Shown piece by piece: positions 9,138 to 17,987 of a stretch of 64,000 nt of DNA. Location of the stretch: positions 62,001 through 126,000 of the forward strand of contig WQZN01000004.1 of the NCBI GenBank assembly GCA_009780695.1, read 5' to 3'. Position 1 is the stretch's first letter. Each line of letters opens with the position of its first letter. Under the pieces are notes generated by a model. The model was not told the DNA's origin. It saw only the letters and a program-made list of their open reading frames with translations, and searched no databases. Source of the DNA: Microbacteriaceae bacterium (GTDB lineage: Bacteria; Actinomycetota; Actinomycetes; Actinomycetales; Microbacteriaceae). The position numbers were made by a program, and so were the translations under genes.

Positions 9138-10232
9138 GTGACCGACGTCGACACCCAGGCGGACCACCGTCCCACCCTGGCCGCGGTCGCTGCGCGCGCC
9201 GGCGTAAGCGCATCGACCGCCTCGCTCGCGTTCAGCGGCACCGGCCCCGTCTCCGACGCGACGCGCGAGCGCGTGCTGCAGGCGGCGCGCGAGCTCAACT
9301 ACGGCGGCCCCGACCCGCGAGCCCGCTCGCTGCGCCGCGGCCGCAGCGGCATCGTCGGCGTCGTGCTCGAAGAGCGGGTGCGCGACGCGTTCCGCGACCC
9401 CATCAAGATCGCGACGCTCGACGGCATCTCCGAGGAGATCGGCGCGGTCGACTCCGGCCTGCTGGTGCTGACCGAGGTCGCGGGCGACAGCGATGAGGCA
9501 TCCGGCTCGAACCCGCTGACGCTGCGCGACGCGCCGCTCGACGCGGCGATCCTGATGGGCTGCAGCCCGCGTTTCGAGGAATCGATCGCGATCCTGCGCG
9601 CCCGCGGCGTGCCGATCGTCGCGATCGAGGGCGACCCGGGCGACCCCGACGTGCCGATCATCCTGCAGGACAACCGCGAGGCGACCCGCCGCGGTGCCGA
9701 GCACCTGCGCGAGCTGGGCCACGAGCGCGTCGCCATCGTCGCGCTGCCCCTCGACAAAGAGCACCTGCGCGCGCCCGTGACGCCCGAGCGCGCCGCCGCG
9801 GGGGCGAACGCCACGACGCGCGAACGACTGCGGGGCGCGTGGGATGTCTTCCCCGACGCCCCCGCGCGCACCACTGCCGGCTCCTTCGCCGACGAGGGGC
9901 GCTATGCGGCGCTCGAGTTCCTCGACGTGCCGGAATCCGACCGCCCGACCGCGATCATCGCCCAGAGCGACCTGCTCGCCGCGGGCGTGATCCGCGCCGC
10001 CGAATCGCTCGGCATCGCCGTGCCCGCCGAGCTCTCGGTCATCGGCTTCGACGGCGCGCGGGTCGACGGGCTGTGGCCCTACGACCTGACCACGCTCGTG
10101 CAGCCCGCCGTCGAGAAGGGGCGCGCCGCCGGCCGAGCCATCGTCGCGATGCTGAACGGCGACGAGGGCGAGACGCAGCTCTTCACGGGCGAGTTCCACC
10201 TCGGCAACACGACGGCGCCGGTTCCCGCCTGA
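9138..10232 (+). CDS. LacI-family transcriptional regulator
   Basis: 364 residues from GTG at 9138, with GAAGGAG a few bases upstream. An N-terminal helix-turn-helix (TLAAVAARAGVSASTASLAF) and hinge helix (TRERVLQAARELNY) are followed by a periplasmic-binding-protein-like sensor domain. The sensor carries SGIVGVVLEE, PTAIIAQSDLLAAGVIRAAE and LSVIGFDGARVD, the standard LacI/GalR landmarks. The hinge is followed by GGPDPRARSLRRGRSG, a normal linker. The ligand is unknown. It is divergent from the MFS transporter, and the shared palindrome suggests repression of that transporter and of itself. Matching cores elsewhere in the window raise the chance of a wider regulon. Confidence 0.92.
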   Translation: MTDVDTQADHRPTLAAVAARAGVSASTASLAFSGTGPVSDATRERVLQAARELNYGGPDPRARSLRRGRSGIVGVVLEERVRDAFRDPIKIATLDGISEEIGAVDSGLLVLTEVAGDSDEASGSNPLTLRDAPLDAAILMGCSPRFEESIAILRARGVPIVAIEGDPGDPDVPIILQDNREATRRGAEHLRELGHERVAIVALPLDKEHLRAPVTPERAAAGANATTRERLRGAWDVFPDAPARTTAGSFADEGRYAALEFLDVPESDRPTAIIAQSDLLAAGVIRAAESLGIAVPAELSVIGFDGARVDGLWPYDLTTLVQPAVEKGRAAGRAIVAMLNGDEGETQLFTGEFHLGNTTAPVPA

Positions 10233-10265
10233 GCGTCGGCTTACCCGTGAGCCGCCCACTCGCCG

Positions 10266-10324
10266 TCGACTTGGCAGTCGATGCGCTCAACGGGTGGGCA
10301 TGAGCGCGTCGAGTGCCAAGTCGA
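10266..10324. repeat. Palindromic repeat, family 1 (TTGGCAG arms), copy 1
   Basis: Arms 10266-10289 and 10301-10324 are 24 bases each and pair with two mismatches around an 11-base loop. Both arms carry the TCGACTTGGCA word. It lies between the convergent lacI-family and zwf genes and may act as a two-way terminator. Related copies are at 17927 and 18984, with a looser one at 49279. Confidence 0.75.
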
Positions 10325-10384
10325 GGGGTGTGGCACGCGCGCGGCGCGTGGGGCAGGTGCGGCGTGCCCGGCACGCGCGGTGCC

Positions 10385-11758
10385 CTAGTGCCAGCTCGGG
10401 CCCGACGAGCCGGCCTTGTAGCTCTCGAGCGGCACCTCGCCCTTCTTCCACGCCGCGAGCACGGGGTCGATGAGGCGCCAGCACTCCTCGGCGGTGTCGC
10501 CGCGCACGGCGAGCATCGGGTCGCCCTCGAGCACGCCCGCGAGCACCTCGCCGTAGGCCGGCAGCTGCCCCTCGCCGAGCTCGGCCGTGAGCGTGACGTG
10601 GTCGATCGTGTACGGGTCGCCGGGTCCGTTGACGTCGAGGTCGAGCGACATCTGCAGGGTCTTGAGGTCGAGGCGCAGGCGGTTCGGGGCGTCCGTGCCC
10701 GTGATCCGCTCGGGCACGTGCGCGGGTTCCTTGAACGTGAACGCGATCTCGTGCCGGTCGTCGCCGAGGGCCTTGCCGCTGCGCAGCGTGAACGGCACAC
10801 CTGCCCAGCGGTTGTTGCGCACCTCGACGGTCAGCTCGGCGAGGGTCTCGGTGCCGAGCTCTGGGTCGACGCCCTCTTCGTCGACGTAGGACGGCAGCTT
10901 GCGGCCCGCGATCGTGCCTGCGGTGTAGCGGCCGCGGCGGGATGCCTGGCGCGGGTCATCCGCCCACAGTCTCGTCGCGCGCAGCGCGAGCGCCTTGAGG
11001 TCGCGCACGTCCGTGGCCTCGAGGGCCGCGGGCGGCTCCATCGCGGCCACCGCGAGCACCTGCAGCAGGTGGCTCTGGATCATGTCGACGAGCGCGCCCG
11101 CGTGGTCGTAGTAGCGCGCGCGGCCCTCGAGGCCCAGCGTCTCGTCGAAGACGATCTCGACCGACGCGACGTGCTCGTTGTTGAGCAGCGGCTCGATGAT
11201 GCGGTTCGCGAAGCGCGTGCCGAGGATGTTGAGCACCCCGCTGGTGCCGAGGAAGTGGTCGACGCGGAACACCCGGTCCTCGGGCACGAGCGTCGCGAGC
11301 TTCTCGTTGAGCCGGTGGGCGGACGCCCGGTCGGTGCCGAACGGCTTCTCGAGCGCGAGGCGCACGCCGTCGAGGTCGAGGCCGGAGAGGGCGTTGCAGG
11401 CCTTGGCCGTGATGGCGGGCGGCAGGGCGAAGTAGATCGCGGGCGGCTCGGCGCAGGCATCCAGCAGCTTCTTCAGCTCGCTCTGCTTCGTGACGTCGGC
11501 GGTGACGTAGGTCGTGTTCGCGAGCAGGTCGTCGACGGCCGGGCCGGACGCCCCGCCCGTCTTCATCGCCTGTGCGACGCGGGCGTGCCACTCGTCGTCG
11601 GTGTAGGTCTCGGCGCCCGAGCCGATGAGCTGCACGCGGCGCCCCGGTTGCACGGTGAGCAGCCCGCCGAGGCCGGGCATCAGCAGGCGGGCGGCGAGGT
11701 CGCCGCTCGCGCCGAGGATCAGCAGGGTCGAGGTGGTGGTCGTGTCGCGAGTCCCCAT
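10385..11758 (-). CDS. zwf: Glucose-6-phosphate dehydrogenase family protein
   Basis: 457 residues. The NADP-binding N-terminus reads LLILGASGDLAARLL. EKPFG (138-142) and the QSHLLQ segment with the likely base histidine match G6PD, the first enzyme of the oxidative pentose phosphate pathway. The active-site loop reads RVDHFLGTSG where most G6PDs have R-(I/V)-DHYLGK; the phosphate-binding lysine is Thr172 here. This suggests an altered substrate or a divergent paralogue. It is not next to opcA or pgl. ATG 11758 is chosen over an upstream in-frame start because TACCGT lies 7 bases before it, a leaderless arrangement. Confidence 0.8.
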   Translation of the reverse strand: MGTRDTTTTSTLLILGASGDLAARLLMPGLGGLLTVQPGRRVQLIGSGAETYTDDEWHARVAQAMKTGGASGPAVDDLLANTTYVTADVTKQSELKKLLDACAEPPAIYFALPPAITAKACNALSGLDLDGVRLALEKPFGTDRASAHRLNEKLATLVPEDRVFRVDHFLGTSGVLNILGTRFANRIIEPLLNNEHVASVEIVFDETLGLEGRARYYDHAGALVDMIQSHLLQVLAVAAMEPPAALEATDVRDLKALALRATRLWADDPRQASRRGRYTAGTIAGRKLPSYVDEEGVDPELGTETLAELTVEVRNNRWAGVPFTLRSGKALGDDRHEIAFTFKEPAHVPERITGTDAPNRLRLDLKTLQMSLDLDVNGPGDPYTIDHVTLTAELGEGQLPAYGEVLAGVLEGDPMLAVRGDTAEECWRLIDPVLAAWKKGEVPLESYKAGSSGPSWH

Positions 11759-11786
11759 GGCCCCGACGGTACCCGGCGACAGCCCG

Positions 11787-11910
11787 GTCGTCACTCGTGC
11801 ACGGTGTCGGGCGGGTGAACTGTGCGCGAGTGACGACGGGAGGGCCGTGCCCGCGGCGGGTCGTCACTCACGCACAGTGCCGGCGGGGCGAACTGTGCTG
11901 AGGCGCCGAC
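11787..11910. repeat. Two palindromic repeats, family 2 (GTCGTCACTC arms), locus 1
   Basis: The first hairpin, 11787-11837, has 19-base arms that pair with two mismatches; the arms read GTCGTCACTCGTGCACGGT and its near reverse complement. The second, 11860-11910, has an intact left arm but a worn right arm. The pair fills the space between the zwf-like gene and the MATE gene, both on the minus strand. The same double arrangement recurs at 42416-42539. Confidence 0.75.
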
Positions 11911-11922
11911 CGAAGGTCCGCA

Positions 11923-13242
11923 TCACGCGCCCGTGACCAGCCAGCGCTGGGTGCGCGAGCGCAGGCCGAGGGTGACGGCGCGGGCGCCGAGATAGACGAA
12001 CGCGAAGGATGCCGCGAGCCACGCGAAGGCCGCGGGGGAGCCGCCCCCCGCCGCCACGAGCGCGCACGGCACGAAGCACGCGGTGTTGAGGATGCCGGTG
12101 AACGCCAGGTACCGCGCGTCGCCGGCGCCGATCAGCACCCCGTCAAGCACGAACACGAAGCCGTCGAGCGGAGCGGCGAGGCCCATCAGCGCGACGGCGA
12201 CGGGCAGCACGGCGAGGACATCCCGATCGGCGGTGAACACGCGCCCGAGCCACGGCGAAGCCGCGACGACGAGCGCGCCGAGCACCACGCCCGAGCCGAT
12301 GCCCCACTCGAGGCAGCGGCGCAGCACGGCGCGCACGTGCGCGACGTCGGCCGAGCCGAGCCCGTGCCCGATGAGCGCCTGCGCCGCGATCGCGAGCGCG
12401 TCGAGCGTGAAGGCGAGGATGTTGAACACCGTCATCACGACCTGCCAGGCCGCGAGCTCGGTCGAGCCGAGGCGCGTCGCGACCCAGGTCGCGAGCAGGA
12501 TCGCGGCGCGCAGCATGACCGTGCGGATCAGCAGCCACCAGCCGGCCCCGGCCACGCCCATGACCCCGCGCGGGTGCGGGCGCAGGCTCGCCCCCTCGGC
12601 CCGCGCCTTCCGCACGATCACCACGAGGTAGGCGGCGACCATGCCCCACTGGGCGACATCCGTGCCGACGGCCGAGCCGACCATGCCGAGGCGCAGGCCG
12701 TAGATGAACAGCGCGTTCAGACCCGCGTTGGCCGCGAAGCCCAGGGCGGCGACCGCGAGGGGCGTGCGGGTGTCCTGCAGGCCGCGCAGCAGGCCCGTCG
12801 CGCCGAAGACGATGAGCAGGGCCGGGACGCCCAGCATGGCGATGCGGAGATAGGCGGATGCCTCGGCCGTGACATCCCCGGCCGCCCCGAAGACCCCGAC
12901 GAGCAGCGGAGCGACCACGAACCCGACGGCGCCGATGACCAGCCCCAGCCCCGTCGCGAGCCACGTGCCGTCGACGCCGAGCGAGATCGCGCCCGCCCGG
13001 TCGCCCGCCCCGAGGCGCCGCGCGACGGCGGGCGTGGTGCCGTAGGCGAGGAAGACCATGATGCCGCCGATGGTGCCGAGCACCGCGCTCGCCAGGCCGA
13101 GGCCCGCGAGCGGCACGCCGCCGAGGTGCCCGACGAGGGCGCTGTCGACGAGCAGGAACACGGGCTCGGCGACGAGCGCGCCGAGCGCCGGCACGGCGAG
13201 GCTCAGGATCTCGCGGTCGACGGGGCGGCTGAGGCGGGGCAT
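11923..13242 (-). CDS. MATE-family efflux transporter (DinF-like)
   Basis: 439 residues with about 12 hydrophobic segments arranged as two similar halves. Landmarks are FLLVDSALVGHLGG near the N-terminus, GLLRGLQDTRTPL in the middle, and DALAIAAQALIGHGLG in the second half, all typical of the DinF branch of MATE transporters. These export cationic or lipid-like compounds using a Na+ or H+ gradient. The start ATG 13242 has GAGAGG about 3 bases upstream. The neighbours give no hint about its substrate. Confidence 0.87.
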   Translation of the reverse strand: MPRLSRPVDREILSLAVPALGALVAEPVFLLVDSALVGHLGGVPLAGLGLASAVLGTIGGIMVFLAYGTTPAVARRLGAGDRAGAISLGVDGTWLATGLGLVIGAVGFVVAPLLVGVFGAAGDVTAEASAYLRIAMLGVPALLIVFGATGLLRGLQDTRTPLAVAALGFAANAGLNALFIYGLRLGMVGSAVGTDVAQWGMVAAYLVVIVRKARAEGASLRPHPRGVMGVAGAGWWLLIRTVMLRAAILLATWVATRLGSTELAAWQVVMTVFNILAFTLDALAIAAQALIGHGLGSADVAHVRAVLRRCLEWGIGSGVVLGALVVAASPWLGRVFTADRDVLAVLPVAVALMGLAAPLDGFVFVLDGVLIGAGDARYLAFTGILNTACFVPCALVAAGGGSPAAFAWLAASFAFVYLGARAVTLGLRSRTQRWLVTGA

Positions 13243-13265
13243 CGCCTCTCATTCTCGCCGGGGGC

Positions 13266-13955
13266 TCAGCTGAGCGGAGAGGCCATCACGGGGAGGACGC
13301 GGGAGGCGGACTTCAGGATGCCCCACGCATAATCCGCGTCGGCGACCGCGAACGACGAGCGACGCCGGATCTGGATCGGCAGCATGAGCGATCCGTCCGG
13401 CTCGCCGTCAGTGCCGCTCACCCGGGCGACCACGCCGAGAGCGGGGCCGCCGAGACCGTGCCGGTCGTCGCCGACCCGGCACATCGTCGCGGTGAGACCG
13501 ATCAGGTGGTCGCGTCGCAACATGACGAGCGGGCCGTTCTGGACACGACGGCTCCACAGCCCGACGCCCTCATCGTCGACGGTGACTGCCATGGTCCTGG
13601 GGAGGCCGCCGGTGCGGAAGCCGATCGACCAGAGTTTGGCGGCGAGTTCCGTGCCGCGGGCGGTGAGGAAGACTGTCGCGTCGGGGCGCGCTTCTTCGAG
13701 GCGCCCCCGATGGACCGTCGCCAACCAGGAGCGGCCGGTGGTGTAGCCGATCAGGGTGGTGAGCAACGCGGCCAGCCCGATCGCTGCGAGCCACAGGCCG
13801 AACGGGTCGCCGGATTCGCGATAGTCCTTGAGCGCGGTGCCGGTGCTGACAACCCAGGTCACGAGCCACACCGCTGCGATCACGAGCCAGCCCATCGTGG
13901 TCCACCACCAGGCCAGCCGAGTGCGCCGACGCGGCAGCGCCAGATACGGGTTCAC
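13266..13955 (-). CDS. Unknown two-helix membrane protein
   Basis: 229 residues if the GTG at 13955 is the start; an ATG at 13985, 2 bases after the stop of the preceding gene, is equally possible and adds 10 residues. Two membrane segments lie at about residues 15-38 and 48-68. A soluble C-terminal domain of about 150 residues follows, with VFLTARGTELAAKLWSIGF and MLRRDHLIGLTATM. This domain resembles PH-like sensing folds only loosely, so I give no function. It forms a pair with the upstream gene, which has the same layout (two helices, then a soluble domain), and the two are probably distant paralogues in one operon. Confidence 0.6.
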   Translation of the reverse strand: MNPYLALPRRRTRLAWWWTTMGWLVIAAVWLVTWVVSTGTALKDYRESGDPFGLWLAAIGLAALLTTLIGYTTGRSWLATVHRGRLEEARPDATVFLTARGTELAAKLWSIGFRTGGLPRTMAVTVDDEGVGLWSRRVQNGPLVMLRRDHLIGLTATMCRVGDDRHGLGGPALGVVARVSGTDGEPDGSLMLPIQIRRRSSFAVADADYAWGILKSASRVLPVMASPLS

Positions 13956-13987
13956 GGGTGCACCGTAGCGCGCGGCATCCCGCATGC

Positions 13988-14728
13988 CTAGATGTCGGTG
14001 CCCTCGACCCGCGCGTGCTGCGCGAACCAGGCCATGACCTCGTTGGCGCGGTCGACCTTGGCGAAGCGCAGGTTGCGCTCGCCGTAGATCGGCAGGGGGA
14101 AGGTGTGACGGCCGGTGCCCAGCTCGGTGAAGACGCGCACCGCGCGCGCATCGGCAGAGGATCGCCCGCGCGAGACCATCTCGTGGTCGGGCTGCACATG
14201 GTCGATCGCCGACCACGACAGCGACAGCACGGGAACCCCGGACGCGGCCTTGCCCCACAGCTCGACGCCTCCGGTGCCGACCGTCGCGGTGAGCACGGCG
14301 GGCACCCGGTGGGGCAGCCCCGCCTGCTTGAGCGCGTCGACGAGGTCGTCCGTGCGGGCCGTGCCGAACGCCGAGGCGCCGGGCCGCAGCTCGAGCGCGG
14401 CGCGCAGGCGTCGCTGCGCCGCCGCCGCGGTGCTCGCGAGGGCAGCCCACATGATGAGCGCGAGGCCGGCGACCACGGCGATCATCAGCAGGGCCGAACC
14501 CCAGTCGAGGCCGACCCACGATGAGCGGTCGAAGTACACGCGCAGGCTGAGCAGCACGACACCGATGACGACGCCGATGGCGGTGCCGATCCGTCCGTTG
14601 CGGCGTCGCCGGCGCTGCGCCTCGGTCGGCGGGGCCCCGAACCAGCCGCCGTGGGTCGTCGCCGGCGTCGTGGCGGTGGCGGCGGGCAGGGCGGATGTCG
14701 ACGGCTGCGGCGCCGAGGGGAGGCTCAT
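13988..14728 (-). CDS. Unknown two-helix membrane protein
   Basis: 246 residues. A Pro/Thr/Ala-rich N-terminus of about 30 residues and an arginine cluster (AQRRRRRNGR) come before two membrane helices (about 48-64 and 75-98). A soluble domain follows with VELWGKAASGVPVLSLSW and TFPLPIYGERNLRFA. I do not recognise the family. Layout and order match the gene downstream, 32 bases or less away. A -10-like TACTTT lies 6 bases before the ATG, and GCGAGG directly before it could serve as a ribosome site. Confidence 0.65.
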   Translation of the reverse strand: MSLPSAPQPSTSALPAATATTPATTHGGWFGAPPTEAQRRRRRNGRIGTAIGVVIGVVLLSLRVYFDRSSWVGLDWGSALLMIAVVAGLALIMWAALASTAAAAQRRLRAALELRPGASAFGTARTDDLVDALKQAGLPHRVPAVLTATVGTGGVELWGKAASGVPVLSLSWSAIDHVQPDHEMVSRGRSSADARAVRVFTELGTGRHTFPLPIYGERNLRFAKVDRANEVMAWFAQHARVEGTDI

Positions 14729-14824
14729 CCTCGCAAAGTACTGGAGTGCGCGTCATCGGGCCGACACCAGAACGGGGGTGGAACGCCGTCGCGCGCGCGT
14801 CCCCGATTCCTAACGATTTTTCTA

Positions 14825-14854
14825 CGTTCACAAATTCGTGAACGCGAGTACTGT
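14825..14854 (+). promoter_or_regulatory. Promoter with overlapping inverted repeat for the ABC exporter operon
   Basis: The inverted repeat CGTTCAC-N6-GTGAACG (14825-14844) sits just upstream of a -10 box TACTGT (14849-14854). That box is 7 bases before the ATG of the ABC ATPase gene. The repeat covers the place of the -35 box, so a bound repressor would block transcription. The MarR/GbsR-like regulator at the end of the operon is the obvious candidate. Confidence 0.6.
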
Positions 14855-14861
14855 GTGCCGC

Positions 14862-15791
14862 ATGGCAGCAGTCATCGAGGCCCACGGCCTCACCAAGCAC
14901 TTCGGCAGAGTCCACGCTCTCGACGGCCTCGACCTCGTGGTCGAGCAGGGCGAGGTGCACGGCTATCTGGGGCCGAACGGCGCCGGGAAGTCGACCACGA
15001 TCCGCATCCTGCTCGGGCTGGCGCGCGCGACCGGCGGCCGGGTGAGCGTGTTCGGGCAGGACCCGTGGCGCGATGCATCCGCGCTCCACCGACGCATCGC
15101 GACCATCCCGGGCGATGTGGCGCTCTGGCCCAACCTCAGCGGCGGCGAGACGATCGATCTGCTCGTGCACCTGCGCGGCGGCGACACGAAGGCGAAGGCC
15201 TACACGGATGCCCGCGCGCGCCTGATCGAGGAATTCCAGTTCGACCCGACCAAGAAGGCGCGCAGCTATTCGAAGGGCAACCGGCAGAAGGTCGCGCTCA
15301 TCGCTGCGCTCGCGCACCCCGCCGAGCTCTACGTCTTCGACGAGCCCACGAGCGGCCTCGACCCGCTCATGGAGTCGGTCTTCACGCGGCAGATCGGGCG
15401 CATCGCCGAGGCGGGCGGCACCGTCCTGCTCAGCTCGCACATCCTCAGCGAGGTCGAGAAGCTGTGCACGCGCATCTCGATCCTGCGCGGCGGCAAGGTC
15501 GTGGAATCCGGCACCCTGACCGAGCTGCGGCACCTCACCCGCACCTCGTTCTCGTTCGAGCGGGACGGGCTGACGGATGCCCAGCTCGCCGGCATCCCGG
15601 GCGCACACGACCTCGTGCTCGACGAGGGCCGCGTCTCGTTCACGGTCGACTCCGACCAGGTCGCCGGCATCCTGCCTAGCCTGGGCGCGCTCGGCGTCGC
15701 CGGGCTGCAGGTCGCCCCGCCGTCGCTCGAGGAGCTCTTCCTGCGGCACTACGGCGACGTGGTCGACGGCACGCCGGTGGAGGCCAGCTGA
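14862..15791 (+). CDS. ABC transporter ATP-binding protein
   Basis: 309 residues from ATG at 14862. Walker A is GPNGAGKST, the Q-loop region is atypical, the signature is YSKGNRQK, Walker B is [13 protein letters not shown], and the switch is LLSSHI. The signature YSKGN in place of LSGGQ is seen in actinobacterial drug/antibiotic exporter ATPases of this type. The C-terminal 90 residues form the usual accessory domain. The stop overlaps the start of the permease gene (TGATG), so the two are coupled. The likely role is energising export by the next gene's product. A -10 box 7 bases before the start suggests a leaderless mRNA. Confidence 0.92.
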   Translation: MAAVIEAHGLTKHFGRVHALDGLDLVVEQGEVHGYLGPNGAGKSTTIRILLGLARATGGRVSVFGQDPWRDASALHRRIATIPGDVALWPNLSGGETIDLLVHLRGGDTKAKAYTDARARLIEEFQFDPTKKARSYSKGNRQKVALIAALAHPAELYVFDEPTSGLDPLMESVFTRQIGRIAEAGGTVLLSSHILSEVEKLCTRISILRGGKVVESGTLTELRHLTRTSFSFERDGLTDAQLAGIPGAHDLVLDEGRVSFTVDSDQVAGILPSLGALGVAGLQVAPPSLEELFLRHYGDVVDGTPVEAS

Positions 15792-17398
15792 TGTACGGCC
15801 GCCTGCTGCGGTTCCGGCTGCGCCGGGATCGAGTCCAGCTCCTGGTCTGGGGGCTCGTCCTCTTCCTCATGACCTACACGGTCGGCACCGAGGTGCGGAC
15901 CTCGTGGGGCACGGCCGCCGAGCGCGCGTCGATGGTCAAGGTCATGACGGTCACGCCCGCGATCCTGCTGTTCCGCGGCACTCCGCAGGGCACGAGCGAA
16001 GGCGATCTCATGGCGCTGCTCGGCATGAGCTTCATCGCCCTGCTCGTCATGTTCCAGCTGGTCTTCCTGGTCACCCGGCACACGCGGGCGGAGGAGCAGA
16101 CCGGCCAGACGGAGACCATCGCGTCGACCGTCGCCGGGCGTCTCGCCCCCAGCTACGCCGTGCTGACGCTCGCCCTCATCGCGACCGTGATCGCGTGGGT
16201 CGCGATCACCCTGGGCTGCCTGGCCAACGGCCTCCCCGCCGGTGGCTCCGCGCTGTTCGGCGCGGGTGCGGCGTTCGCAGGGTTGTCGTTCGCGGGGGTC
16301 ACCTTCCTGCTCGCGCAGCTCTTCCCGGCATCCCGCACCGTCAACGGCTGGGCCGTGACGCTCGCCGTCGTGAGCTACTTCGTGCGCGGCATCGGAGACG
16401 CGGGCTCGACGATCCACACCGAGAACCTCACCGCGACCCCGCTCTGGATCACCTGGCTCAGCCCGATCGGCTGGGCGCAGGCGACGCGCCCGTGGGCGTT
16501 GAACCGTGTGTGGCCGCTCGCCCTCGGAACCCTGCTGTTCGCCGTGTGCACGGTCGTCGCGCTCGCCATTCAGGACCGGCGGGATGTCGGGGCCGGCGTC
16601 ATGGCGGAACGCAAGGGCCGGCCCGCGGCACCCGGCTCGCTGCTCGGCACGGTCGGCCTCGCGCTGCGCCTCGAGCGCGGCAGCCTGATCGCCTGGATCA
16701 TCGCCGTCATCGCGACCGCGATGCTCATGGGCAGCCTGGCCGGCTCGGTCGTCGACCAGCTCGCGAGCGCGGGCGGCGGTGCGGCGGCGATGATCGAGCA
16801 CTTCGGCGGCGGCGGCCCGATCGTCATGGCCTTCGTCAACATCGGCGCCGTGTTCTCGGGCATGCTCGCCTCGGCGATCTGCGTGCAGGGCGCCATCCGG
16901 CTGCGCCAGGAGGAGATCGCCCAGGGTGCGGACGCCGTGCTCTCCACCGCCGCGAGCCGGGCGAAGTGGATGCTGTCGTTCCTGCTCGTCGCGGCGGTCG
17001 GCTCGATCGTCTCCCTCGTGCTCGGCGGCCTCGTCGCCGGCGTGCTCTCGACCTCGGCGAGCGGCGGCTTCCACACCTGGTTCTGGGCGATCGTCTGGCA
17101 GATCCCGGCCGTGCTGATGTTCCTGGGTGTCGTCGCCGTGGTGTTCGCGGTGCTGCCGCGTGCGACGGCCGGCGTCGGCTGGGCGGTGTTCGGGCTCAGC
17201 ATCCTGTTCGGGATGTTCGGGCCGCTGCTCGGCATGCCCGCCTGGACGAGCAAGCTCACGCCCTTCATGCACGTCCCCGCGATCGCGCTGCCGCACCCGC
17301 AGTTCACCGGCGGCTGGGTCATGGTCGGCATCTCGGTCGTGCTGGTCGCGGCATCCGTCCTCCTGTTCCGGCTGCGGGACACGAAGCCCGGGGCATAG
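15791..17398 (+). CDS. ABC exporter permease (12-helix, polyketide-antibiotic exporter type)
   Basis: 535 residues with about 12 hydrophobic segments in two halves of six, separated by a charged loop (AERKGRPAAP) near residue 275. This large fused permease is characteristic of actinobacterial ABC exporters annotated as polyketide or antibiotic exporters. The N-terminus [14 protein letters not shown] and the RHTRAEEQTGQTE loop fit that family. It starts inside the stop codon of the ATPase gene. Substrate unknown; self-protection or drug export is plausible but unproven. Confidence 0.88.
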   Translation: MYGRLLRFRLRRDRVQLLVWGLVLFLMTYTVGTEVRTSWGTAAERASMVKVMTVTPAILLFRGTPQGTSEGDLMALLGMSFIALLVMFQLVFLVTRHTRAEEQTGQTETIASTVAGRLAPSYAVLTLALIATVIAWVAITLGCLANGLPAGGSALFGAGAAFAGLSFAGVTFLLAQLFPASRTVNGWAVTLAVVSYFVRGIGDAGSTIHTENLTATPLWITWLSPIGWAQATRPWALNRVWPLALGTLLFAVCTVVALAIQDRRDVGAGVMAERKGRPAAPGSLLGTVGLALRLERGSLIAWIIAVIATAMLMGSLAGSVVDQLASAGGGAAAMIEHFGGGGPIVMAFVNIGAVFSGMLASAICVQGAIRLRQEEIAQGADAVLSTAASRAKWMLSFLLVAAVGSIVSLVLGGLVAGVLSTSASGGFHTWFWAIVWQIPAVLMFLGVVAVVFAVLPRATAGVGWAVFGLSILFGMFGPLLGMPAWTSKLTPFMHVPAIALPHPQFTGGWVMVGISVVLVAASVLLFRLRDTKPGA

Positions 17399-17407
17399 CG
17401 GGGCGGC

Positions 17408-17872
17408 ATGTCGTCGGAGAGCGCGCTTCAGGAGTACGCGGAGAAGCTCGCGGCCGTCTTCACGGCCGCGGGCTTCCCGCGCATGTCGGCGCGCGTGCTC
17501 ATGACGCTGATGGTGTCGCCGGATGCCGCCCTCACCGCCGCCGAGCTGACGGCGCGCCTCGGCGTCAGCCCGGCCGCGGTCTCGGGGGCGGTCAAGTACC
17601 TCGAGACGCTCGCCATGCTGCGCCGCCGGGCCGCCCCCGGCTCGCGCCGCGAGCTCTACGAGCTGCCCGAGCAGGCCTGGTACACGGCGACCCTGCGCCA
17701 GCCGCCGTTCTACGACGCGATCACCTCGCTGCTGCCCGAGGGCATCGCGGTGGCGCAGGCGGCGGATGCCTCGGGCCCGGCATCCCGCCTGCTCGAGATG
17801 CAGCAGTTCTTCGCCTTCGTGCGCACCCGCCTGCCCGAGCTCTACGCGGAGTGGGTCGCGACGCGCGCATAG
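17408..17872 (+). CDS. MarR/GbsR-like transcriptional regulator
   Basis: 154 residues. A winged helix occupies residues 25-90, with LTAAELTARLGVSPAAVSGAVKYLETLAML as helix-turn-helix and the AAPGSRRELYEL wing. A helical C-terminal part probably makes the dimer. Similar proteins are commonly the last gene of actinobacterial two-gene ABC exporter operons and repress them. The gene starts 9 bases after the permease stop. The likely target is the inverted repeat at 14825. Confidence 0.85.
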   Translation: MSSESALQEYAEKLAAVFTAAGFPRMSARVLMTLMVSPDAALTAAELTARLGVSPAAVSGAVKYLETLAMLRRRAAPGSRRELYELPEQAWYTATLRQPPFYDAITSLLPEGIAVAQAADASGPASRLLEMQQFFAFVRTRLPELYAEWVATRA

Positions 17873-17926
17873 CCTGAGTGCGTCGCTCCTCCACGGATCA
17901 ACCCGGCGCCACGCCCTCCGGTGCGG

Positions 17927-17987
17927 ATCGACCTGGCACTCGATGCGCTCATCGGGGCCGTTTCGAGGCGACGACTGCCAAGTCGAT
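17927..17987. repeat. Palindromic repeat, family 1, copy 2 (overlaps a gene end)
   Basis: The left arm (17927-17945) and right arm (17969-17987) pair over 19 bases with a few mismatches. The right arm reads CGACGACTGCCAAGTCGAT. The element supplies the stop codon (17949-17951) and roughly the last 12 codons of the minus-strand gene that ends here. Confidence 0.7.
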
